A DNA stretch of 64,000 nucleotides, taken from Cypionkella aquatica. Lineage in GTDB: Bacteria; Pseudomonadota; Alphaproteobacteria; Rhodobacterales; Rhodobacteraceae. Positions 26,635 through 34,169 of this stretch are shown in pieces (the stretch's first letter is position 1; every line of letters starts with the position of its first letter). The translations under genes were made by a program, and so were the position numbers. The DNA lies in contig NZ_BSPP01000004.1 of assembly GCF_030161095.1 (NCBI RefSeq), positions 642,711 through 706,710 on the forward strand, read 5' to 3'. The notes beneath the pieces are model-generated. The model saw only the letters and a program-made list of their open reading frames with translations. It searched no databases and had not been told where the DNA came from.

Positions 26635-29355
26635 ATGCTGGACCCCAACATCTCACGCTACATCTGGACCCACACAAAGCGGCAGCAGCTTTGGGTTCTG
26701 GCGGTGGTCGCGGCGTCGATGATTCCGTATTTTCTGTCGCTGAACCTGCCCAAGCAGATTGTGAACGGACCTATTCAAGGTGATGGCTTTGCCGATCCTG
26801 CTGCCATGCAAACCTTTATGCAAATCTCATTTGATGTGCCGTGGTTTGGCACAGTGTCCCTGTTTGACGGCGTGCAGCTGGATCGATTGAACACGCTTTT
26901 CGCGCTTAGCGGTGTGTTCTTGCTGTTGGTGATCGTCAACGGGCTCTTCAAATATTACATCAATACCTACAAAGGCCGATTGGGCGAGCGGCTGCTGCGG
27001 CGGATTCGCTTTACGCTGGTGGATCACATTCTGCGCTTTCCCCCCTCTACCTTCAAACGGCTGAAGGGGGCCGAAATCTCAAGCATGGTCAAGGACGAGG
27101 TCGAGCCCTTGGGCGGCTTTACCGGAGATGCTTTTGTGGCTCCCGCGCTGTTGGGCGGGCAGGCGATCATGGCGCTGGCCTTCATCTTTGTGCAAAGCGT
27201 GCCGCTTGGGTTGATCACCACCGCCCTGGTCGCGGTGCAGGCACTGATCATCCCCCGAATGCGGCGGCGTTTGCTGGTGTTGGGTCGAGAGCGGCAGCTG
27301 ACCGCCCGCGAATTGGCGGGCCGCGTCAGCGAGATCGTGGACGGCATCAATACGATCCACTCTTACGACACCTCGAATTTCGAGCGGGCGGACATCGCGT
27401 CGCGGCTCGGGCGGATCTATAAAATTCGCTTTGATATTTATCAGTGGAAGTTCATGGTGAAGTTCATCAACAACTTCCTCGCTTCGGTGACGCCATTCCT
27501 GTTTTACAGCATCGGCGGCTATCTGGCCTTGCAAGGTCAGCTGGATATTGGCCAGTTGGTCGCGGTGATCGGGGCTTACAAAGATTTGCCCGGCCCGCTG
27601 AAAGAATTGATCGACTGGGATCAGAACCGTCAGGATGTGCAGATCAAGTACAATCAGGTCATCGGGCAGTTTGCCGTGGATGGTTTGATTGACCCTGAGA
27701 TACAGGCAGTTTCGACCGAGCGCGCTGATGGCAAGCTGACCGGGCCGCTGGCCGCTGTAAATTTGGGGGTGACCGATGACACTGGCGCTGTGGGGCTGGA
27801 CCGCGTCAACTTCTCGCTGATGCCCGGAGAGTCGGTGGCGATCATCGGCAATGCAGGTTCGGGTGCCGATGTAATGGCCGAAGTGATGGCGCGCATCGTT
27901 TGGCCGACCCACGGCCAAATCAGCATCGGCGCGGCGGATTTGCACGCTTTGCCCGAATCGCTTTCAGGCCGTTCCATCACCTATGCGGGGACCGATGCCT
28001 ATTTTTTCTTCGGAACAGTGCGAGACAACTTGCTTTACGGGTTGAAGCACGCGCCGATCACCGATCTGGTATTTGAAGGTGCTGCGCTGACGCAGCGTCA
28101 GTGGGAGAAGCGCGAGGCGCTGTGGGCGGGCAATCCAGAATTCGACATTCACTCGGATTGGATCGACTTTGAGTATCAGGGTGCCGCCGATATGACCGCC
28201 TTGATGCCGTCGGTTTATGCGGCGTTGGATGCAGTGGCGCTGACGCGCGACATGTTCGATCTGGCACTAAGGTCGCACGTCAATTTGGCAGAGCATGGCG
28301 ATCTAAAGGCCAAAACCGTCGAGATGCGCCGCATCCTGCGTGACGCGCTCACCCAGCAGGATCTGAACGGTTTGATCGAACCGTTCGAGCCGGGCACTTA
28401 CAACACTGAAGCCACGGTGATCGAGAATTTGCTGTTTGGCAACGCACGCACGCCGGAACTGATGGCCGGGGCGATCATCAACAATCCATATTTCCTGAGT
28501 CTCTTGAAGCAGCGCGGTCTGGCAGATGCTCTGTTTGCCGTCGGCACCGAGATTGCACGCAACGCGATCGAACTGTTCAGCGATCTGCCACCCGACCATC
28601 CGTTCTTTCAGCAACTGACCTTTATGCGGGCCGATGATATCCCCGTTTACAGTATCGTTTTGAAAAAGCTGGATAAAAGCGCCACCAGCGTGACCGAATC
28701 CGACCGTGCCATGATGATCCGGCTTAGCTTTGACTATATCGAACCCCGGCACCGTTTTGGTCTGCTGACACCCGAGCTGATGACCCGCATCGTCGATTTC
28801 CGCACGGATTTCCACGGCGGGCTGCCAGCCAACCTGAAAGACGCAATCGAGCTTTACGACCCCGAGCAATACATGGTTTCCGGCACATTGCTGGACAACA
28901 TGCTGTTCGGACGCATCAGCCAGAAATACCGTGATGGGGTGGAGCGGATTTATGCGGTTGCAGGTGGCGTGCTGCGTGATCTGGGCATCTATGAAACCTT
29001 GCTCTCCATTGGGCTGGATTTCCACATCGGGGCGGGTGGCAAGCGGCTGACCTCGGTGCAGCGCCAGAAACTGGCGCTGGCGCGGGCGTTGATCCGGCGC
29101 TCGGATTTCTACTTGTTTAACCGCCCGCTGTCGGCTTTGGACACCCGCACGCAAGAACAGGTCCTGATTTCGGCGTTGAAATATTTGCGCAGGGACGGTC
29201 GCGCGCCAGCGGTTGCTTGGGTGATTTCACATGCGAAATTTGCGCGATTGTTCGACCGGGTCGCGGTTTTCGAGCGTGGCCGATTGGTTGAAGAAGGCCC
29301 TCATGCAGAACTTTTACAAAAGAATGGTATCTTCAAGGATCTGATATCTGCATAG
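26635..29355 (+). CDS. ABC-exporter-like membrane protein with degenerate ATPase motifs and a large insertion
   Basis: 906 residues from ATG 26635 (GGAGGG upstream; GTG 26617 is an alternative). Residues about 18-330 form an exporter-type membrane domain. A single nucleotide-binding domain starts near 370 but its catalytic landmarks are lost. Walker A is GNAGSGAD (405-412; Lys to Ala, Ser/Thr to Asp), the Q-loop Gln is absent near 453, the signature is LTSVQ (805-809), and Walker B reads FYLFNRP with Asn829/Arg830 in place of Asp-Glu. The D-loop SALD and H866 remain. About 280 extra residues sit between Q-loop and signature, with three similar segments: GTVRDNLLYG (460), ATVIENLLFG (593), GTLLDNMLFG (750). 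It probably does not hydrolyse ATP in the usual way. Confidence 0.85.
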   Translation: MLDPNISRYIWTHTKRQQLWVLAVVAASMIPYFLSLNLPKQIVNGPIQGDGFADPAAMQTFMQISFDVPWFGTVSLFDGVQLDRLNTLFALSGVFLLLVIVNGLFKYYINTYKGRLGERLLRRIRFTLVDHILRFPPSTFKRLKGAEISSMVKDEVEPLGGFTGDAFVAPALLGGQAIMALAFIFVQSVPLGLITTALVAVQALIIPRMRRRLLVLGRERQLTARELAGRVSEIVDGINTIHSYDTSNFERADIASRLGRIYKIRFDIYQWKFMVKFINNFLASVTPFLFYSIGGYLALQGQLDIGQLVAVIGAYKDLPGPLKELIDWDQNRQDVQIKYNQVIGQFAVDGLIDPEIQAVSTERADGKLTGPLAAVNLGVTDDTGAVGLDRVNFSLMPGESVAIIGNAGSGADVMAEVMARIVWPTHGQISIGAADLHALPESLSGRSITYAGTDAYFFFGTVRDNLLYGLKHAPITDLVFEGAALTQRQWEKREALWAGNPEFDIHSDWIDFEYQGAADMTALMPSVYAALDAVALTRDMFDLALRSHVNLAEHGDLKAKTVEMRRILRDALTQQDLNGLIEPFEPGTYNTEATVIENLLFGNARTPELMAGAIINNPYFLSLLKQRGLADALFAVGTEIARNAIELFSDLPPDHPFFQQLTFMRADDIPVYSIVLKKLDKSATSVTESDRAMMIRLSFDYIEPRHRFGLLTPELMTRIVDFRTDFHGGLPANLKDAIELYDPEQYMVSGTLLDNMLFGRISQKYRDGVERIYAVAGGVLRDLGIYETLLSIGLDFHIGAGGKRLTSVQRQKLALARALIRRSDFYLFNRPLSALDTRTQEQVLISALKYLRRDGRAPAVAWVISHAKFARLFDRVAVFERGRLVEEGPHAELLQKNGIFKDLISA

Positions 29356-29433
29356 TCAGGTTGCAAGTGGTCACAAAACTGTGACGTGGCAGCTTGGCCT
29401 ATCCAGCAGGTGCAGCAATGGGAAGGTCGCGAC

Positions 29434-29901
29434 GTGTTACTGAATGACGAAGTCAAAATGCTGAAACAAGTGCCATTGTTTGCGGGAGTTTCGCCTGCAA
29501 AGCTAAAGCTTTTGGCCTTCACATCTGAACGGGTTTCTTACCGTTCGGGCGATGTGCTGTGTCGTCAGGGTGATGCGGGTGACGCTGCCTTTGTGTTGCT
29601 GTCGGGGCACGCAGATGTAATCGTTGATGGCCCCACCGGGCAGATCAAGGTCGCTGATCTTGAAGAAAACGCCATCGTCGGTGAAATCGCTATCCTGTGC
29701 GATGTGGCCCGGACCGCCACCGTCAAGGCAGCCACGGCAGTTGAGGCTTTGCGGATCAGCAAGGAAAACTTCTTCAAACTGATGTCGGATTTCCCGGAAA
29801 TGACCATTGAGGTTGTGCGGGTTCTGGCCGACCGTCTTAGCCAGACCACGGTGGAACTGTCAGAGGCGCGCAGCCGGGTTGCCGAACTGTCCAAGCGTTG
29901 A
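29434..29901 (+). CDS. Cyclic-nucleotide-binding domain protein
   Basis: 155-residue soluble protein consisting of one CAP-type cNMP-binding barrel and a C-terminal helix (RVLADRLSQTTVELSEARSR) able to form a coiled coil. The phosphate-binding cassette reads VGEIAILCDVARTATVKA, with Glu84 (ribose contact) and Arg93 (cyclic phosphate contact) both present, so it should bind cAMP or cGMP. It has no DNA-binding domain, so it is not a CRP-type regulator and more likely docks on a partner. GTG 29434 is chosen because GGGAAGG lies 7 bases upstream; a GTG at 29386 is possible. It follows the ABC-like gene closely. Confidence 0.9.
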   Translation: MLLNDEVKMLKQVPLFAGVSPAKLKLLAFTSERVSYRSGDVLCRQGDAGDAAFVLLSGHADVIVDGPTGQIKVADLEENAIVGEIAILCDVARTATVKAATAVEALRISKENFFKLMSDFPEMTIEVVRVLADRLSQTTVELSEARSRVAELSKR

Positions 29902-30128
29902 GACAGCCCAGCCTGCCATGATTTGGACAAGAGCTGCCGGTAATGCGGACAAGCATGGCTTTTCTTTTGTTCAGTTGTGCAATCGGGACTCGCATCTGGC
30001 CAAGATGCTTCCTATCCTAAAAGTATCAGCGATCTGGGGACTCTGATCTTGACGACGTGCGGTGATGAAAAAGCTTCTGGCTTGTGCGTAAGGCATGGCG
30101 GAGGGCAGCTTTTGGGCTTGCCTTTCGT

Positions 30129-30962
30129 ATGACTGAACGTGCCAAGTTCCAGCTGAAGCTATGGGGCACACGTGGCGGCCTTTCGGTTAGCGGGCCGCAA
30201 TTTGTGGAATTTGGCGGCAACACCACCTGTATCGAAATGCGCTGCGGCGATGATGTGATGATGTTCGATGCGGGCAGCGGAGCGCTTTCGGCGGGGGCGG
30301 CTATGGCGGCCGAGGGTTGCAGGGATGTGACGCTGTTTTTCACTCATACCCATTACGACCATATCTGCGGTCTGCCGTTCTTCAAACCGCTGTATTGCAA
30401 GCAGTCGCAGCTGCGGCTGTGGTCGGGCCACATGGGCGCTGCGATGACGACGCGGCAAATGTTGAAAGAATTCATGCGTGATCCGTTTTTCCCGATTGGG
30501 CCGGATTACTGCAGCGCGGGCATTGATGCGCGCGATTTCAAGGTTGGTGACGTGCTGACGCCGCATCCCGGTGTGCATATCCAGACCGGCTTGCTGAACC
30601 ATCCCGGCAATGCGGTGGGCTACCGGGTTGAATTTGGTGGCCGCTCGATTGCGATTATTACCGATACCGAACATGAGCCGGGTGTGCTCGATCCTGCCGT
30701 GTTGCGGTTGATCGACAAGGTGGATTTGTTTCTGTATGACGCGACCTTTACCGATGCCGAGATGGCGACCTACAAGGGGTTCGGCCATTCTAGCTGGCAG
30801 CAAGCCGTACGGTTGGCGCAAGCGGCGGGTGCAAAACAGGTCGGCTTTATCCACCACAGTTTTCACCGCAGCGACGCAGATCTCTTGCAGATCGAGCAGG
30901 ACGCCAAGGCGCAATTCGCCGGTGCCTTCTGCGGTCGAGAGCTTCAGGTGATTGACCTTTAG
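30129..30962 (+). CDS. Metallo-beta-lactamase-fold hydrolase, candidate phosphodiesterase
   Basis: 277-residue MBL-fold enzyme. The dinuclear metal motif H73-T-H75-Y-D77-H78 is intact, a late TDTEHE provides a further ligand, and HHSFHRSD supplies the last histidine. The fold start LKLWGTRGGLSVSGP and the G-N-T-T-C-I-E strand match the RNase Z/class II phosphodiesterase branch rather than true beta-lactamases. Placement between a cNMP receptor and two cyclases makes cyclic nucleotide hydrolysis a reasonable guess, not shown by sequence. The ATG at 30129 has no strong ribosome site; GTG 30084 is in frame. Confidence 0.88.
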   Translation: MTERAKFQLKLWGTRGGLSVSGPQFVEFGGNTTCIEMRCGDDVMMFDAGSGALSAGAAMAAEGCRDVTLFFTHTHYDHICGLPFFKPLYCKQSQLRLWSGHMGAAMTTRQMLKEFMRDPFFPIGPDYCSAGIDARDFKVGDVLTPHPGVHIQTGLLNHPGNAVGYRVEFGGRSIAIITDTEHEPGVLDPAVLRLIDKVDLFLYDATFTDAEMATYKGFGHSSWQQAVRLAQAAGAKQVGFIHHSFHRSDADLLQIEQDAKAQFAGAFCGRELQVIDL

Positions 30963-31092
30963 TCTACCGCTGTTCACGGTTTCGCCAGCTTGGACAGCGT
31001 TGTGGAAATGCTTCTTTTTTGTGACAGTGAAACCCGCTAAGAGCAGCATCTTTCCCATATTCGCGTTCGCATGGGGGAATAAGGACAGTTGC

Positions 31093-32457
31093 GTGCAATC
31101 TAATTTCTCCTCCATCCGGGATTTTCTGGTTTATCTATGGACGGGCGGGCCGTATGGCGAATCCGTGCCGGCCCGGGTGATGGCCGAGATTGATCGGCGT
31201 GAAACCGCAGCCGAGCAAACCATAAGTTGGGCGCAGCTTGGCATCGTGGGCTTTTTTACCGCGCTCTATTGGATCGCCCCGCGCGCCGAGGGCGGTTTTG
31301 GCGAAAACTTTGTGCCGATGACGCTGGCAGCCTATCTGGTCTTCACGGTTTTCAGGGTGTTCCTGTCGTATCGCATGGTGCTGCCCGGTTGGTATCTGCT
31401 GCTGTCGATGGTGGTCGACGTGGGCTTGCTGTGCGGCATGATCTTTTCGTTTCACATCCAGTATAATCAGCCGCCTGCGTTTTATCTGAAATCTCCAACG
31501 ATGATTTATCTGTTCTTTTTCATTGCCTTGCGGGCTTTGCGATTTGATCCGCGCTATGTCTTGATGTCTGGGCTGATTGCAGCTTCAGGCTGGGTGTTGA
31601 TGGTGCTTTATGCGCTGACTTATGACATGGGCGACATGCACATCACCCGCAATTATGTTGAATACCTGACCTCGAACACCATCCTGATCGGGGCGGAGAT
31701 TGATAAGGTTATGACGCTGCTGGGTGTCACGTTGATTTTGACCTTTGCGCTGTTTCAGGCGCGATCTGTGCTGATTGACGCCATTCAAAGCCATGCCGCT
31801 GCCGATGATCTCAGCCAATTTTTCGCACCCGAAGTGGCCGATCTGATCACACAATCGGCGCAGATGCCCGCCAGTGGCCAAAGCGAAGTGCGTTCGGCGG
31901 CAATCATGTTTGTCGATGTGCGCCGCTTTACCACCACGGCGCTTAGCCTGCCGCCGGCGACGGTGATGCGGGTGTTGGAGCACTATCAGCAGATCGTTTT
32001 GACGGTGATCGAGCAGCAACACGGCCAGATCGACAAATTCATGGGCGATGGAATTCTGGTGACTTTCGGGGCGCTTCAGCATGGCGAGACATATGCGGCA
32101 GATGCATTGCAGGCGGCATCATCCTTGATCGCTGCGTTGGACGAGCGGCAAGATGAATTCGCCGCGCTGGGCTGGCCCGGCCGTTTTGTGGTTGGCGTCG
32201 CCGTCGCGTCGGGGGATGTAACGGTGGGGATCGTAGGCTCGCAGGGGCGCTACGAATTTACCGTGATTGGCCATGCGGTCAATCTCGCCTCAAAGCTGGA
32301 AAGCGCCAACAAGGCACAACATACCCGCGCTTTGACCGATGCCATCACCCATGCCCGCGCTGAAGCGCAGGGCTATGCCAATCCGGCGGTGCTGCGGCGG
32401 GACGGCGTGGTCGTGAAGGGCTTGAGCGCACCCGTCGACCTTGTGGTTTTGGCATGA
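31093..32457 (+). CDS. Membrane-bound class III adenylate/guanylate cyclase
   Basis: 454 residues from GTG 31093 (AAGGA 7 bases upstream). Six hydrophobic segments lie between residues about 44 and 226, then a short linker, then a class III cyclase domain. Metal ligands D275 (MFVDVRRFT) and D319 (KFMGDGI) and K315 are present. Asn397 of the transition-state pair is present, but the usual Arg is Lys401 (AVNLASKLE). The conventional Asp in the IGD-x-V-N motif is His394. The enzyme is probably a homodimeric cyclase with altered catalysis or base choice. Its stop overlaps the next cyclase start by 4 bp, so the two are co-translated and could form a pair. Confidence 0.9.
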   Translation: MQSNFSSIRDFLVYLWTGGPYGESVPARVMAEIDRRETAAEQTISWAQLGIVGFFTALYWIAPRAEGGFGENFVPMTLAAYLVFTVFRVFLSYRMVLPGWYLLLSMVVDVGLLCGMIFSFHIQYNQPPAFYLKSPTMIYLFFFIALRALRFDPRYVLMSGLIAASGWVLMVLYALTYDMGDMHITRNYVEYLTSNTILIGAEIDKVMTLLGVTLILTFALFQARSVLIDAIQSHAAADDLSQFFAPEVADLITQSAQMPASGQSEVRSAAIMFVDVRRFTTTALSLPPATVMRVLEHYQQIVLTVIEQQHGQIDKFMGDGILVTFGALQHGETYAADALQAASSLIAALDERQDEFAALGWPGRFVVGVAVASGDVTVGIVGSQGRYEFTVIGHAVNLASKLESANKAQHTRALTDAITHARAEAQGYANPAVLRRDGVVVKGLSAPVDLVVLA

Positions 32458-34169
32458 GCGATCTGAGCCGAGTTGGCGACATGCACGCCCGGCCAGACGG
32501 CTGGCGCAGGCTCGCCCAGCGACTGCGCTCAAGTGCCAGCGTGCTGCGGTTGTGGTCGGGACTGATCCTGTTCGGTTTTGCTGCGCTGCATTTGCTGAAT
32601 CACGCGCTGGGGTTGGTATCGCTTGAGGCGATGCAGGCGGGGCAGGATCTTCGACTTGCCGTCACCCGCAGCACACTTGGCACGCTGATCTTGTGCGCCG
32701 CGGCTTTGGTGCATTTCTGTCTTGGCATGTGGCGGTTTATCTATCTGCGCACGTGGCGGATTGGCTTGCGGGGTGTTGTGCAATTGCTGTTCGGCTTGCT
32801 CATTCCGATTCTGCTGATCCGGCATGTGTTGGGCACACGCGGCGTGCATGAGTTTTTTGGCATCGCTGACAGATATGCCTATGCGTTGCGAGCGATGTGG
32901 CCCGGCGAGGCGGTGCGGCTGGCCCTGCTGGTCACCCTTGTCTGGGTGCATGGCTGTATCGGCCTGCATATGTGGCTGTCGCCGAGGCCGTGGTATCGTC
33001 GCAACCTTTGGGCGGTCTACGGGCTGGCGGTGTTGATCCCAACGCTGGGCTACGCGGGCTATGTCTCTGCCGGGCGGTTGGAACGGCTGCGCGGTGGCGG
33101 GTCCAACCCATTCACACCCGAACAATACGCCTTGATCCAAAGCAGGTTGGTCGAATGGCCCTACGCCTACTTCTTCATCCTGATGACAGGCATGGCGATC
33201 TGGTTTCTGCTATTGGTGGCCAACCAGATGGGCGCGCGGGTGACGGTGCGCTATGCCTACGGCCCGACCATCACGGCATCGCGTGGCATGTCGGTGCTAG
33301 AGATCAGTCAGGCCAACCGCATCCCGCATGCGTCGGTTTGCGGCGGTCGGGCGCGGTGTTCAACCTGTCGGGTGCGGGTGCTAGAGGGGTTCGACCAACT
33401 GCCGGCGCCCTCGGCAACCGAACAGCAGGTGTTGCGGCGGGTGGGTGCGCCCGCGAATGTGCGCTTGGGCTGTCAGCTGCGGCCCACGGCGGATGTGATG
33501 ATCTCAACCCTGCTGCCCGCCAATCTGGAGCAAGGCCGGACCGGCGATTTCGACAAATACCATTGGGGGGTCGAGCGCGAGGTGACGCTGTTGTTCTGCG
33601 ATTTGCGCGGCTTTACCAAAATGTCGGAAGGCCGTCTGTCGTTCGATGTCGTGTTCGTGCTGAACCAGTTTCTGGGCCGCATGGCCGAAGCGATCGAAGA
33701 CAGCGGCGGCTTTGTCGATAAATTCATGGGCGATGGCATCATGGCGATATTTGGCATGGATGCAGCCCCAAGTGATGGCGCGCGCCAAGCCATCGCAGCT
33801 GCCCGCGCGATGAGTGGGGTGCTGGACAGTTTGAATCAAAGCCTGCACGAGGAGTTGCGTATTCCTTTGGCCATGGGGATCGGTATTCACTCTGGCCCGG
33901 CGATTCTGGGTCGGATCGGCTCGGTGCAGCGCACGGAATCGGTGGCGCGGCTGACCGCCTTGGGCGAGACTGTAAACATCGCCAGCCGTCTGGAAAGCGC
34001 CACCAAGGAACTGGGCGTTCAGGCTGCGGTTTCTGCCTATGCGCTAAAGCTCTCCGGCCTACAGCCGAATGAAACCACGATTCCCCGCACAGTTGAAATC
34101 AGGGGCCTTAGTCAGCCGTTGGATATCGTGGTGGCGCGGCGGGCGACGGGTCTGCCGCAGCCGGGATGA
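32454..34169 (+). CDS. CyaC-like adenylate cyclase with diheme-type membrane anchor and [2Fe-2S] ferredoxin domain
   Basis: 571 residues in three parts. Residues 30-260 form six membrane helices with histidines H46/H50 (helix 1), H87 (helix 2), H124 (helix 3) and H166/H172 (helix 4), the tetra-His pattern of diheme succinate:quinone reductase anchors reported for the redox-controlled cyclase CyaC of Sinorhizobium meliloti. Residues 262-350 form a plant-type ferredoxin with C296-x5-C302-x2-C305 and C340. Residues 374-562 form a class III cyclase with D383, K423, D427, N508 and R512 all in place. The parts suggest electrons or quinone state controlling cyclic nucleotide synthesis. The 3' end overlaps the convergent phosphoesterase gene by 62 bp. 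Confidence 0.9.
   Translation: MSDLSRVGDMHARPDGWRRLAQRLRSSASVLRLWSGLILFGFAALHLLNHALGLVSLEAMQAGQDLRLAVTRSTLGTLILCAAALVHFCLGMWRFIYLRTWRIGLRGVVQLLFGLLIPILLIRHVLGTRGVHEFFGIADRYAYALRAMWPGEAVRLALLVTLVWVHGCIGLHMWLSPRPWYRRNLWAVYGLAVLIPTLGYAGYVSAGRLERLRGGGSNPFTPEQYALIQSRLVEWPYAYFFILMTGMAIWFLLLVANQMGARVTVRYAYGPTITASRGMSVLEISQANRIPHASVCGGRARCSTCRVRVLEGFDQLPAPSATEQQVLRRVGAPANVRLGCQLRPTADVMISTLLPANLEQGRTGDFDKYHWGVEREVTLLFCDLRGFTKMSEGRLSFDVVFVLNQFLGRMAEAIEDSGGFVDKFMGDGIMAIFGMDAAPSDGARQAIAAARAMSGVLDSLNQSLHEELRIPLAMGIGIHSGPAILGRIGSVQRTESVARLTALGETVNIASRLESATKELGVQAAVSAYALKLSGLQPNETTIPRTVEIRGLSQPLDIVVARRATGLPQPG

Noticed and set aside
26635..29355. Treating the ABC-like gene as a pseudogene
   Set aside because: The frame is intact over 906 codons, has a good ribosome site and close downstream neighbours, and keeps D-loop and H-loop; loss of the ATPase residues looks like specialisation rather than decay.
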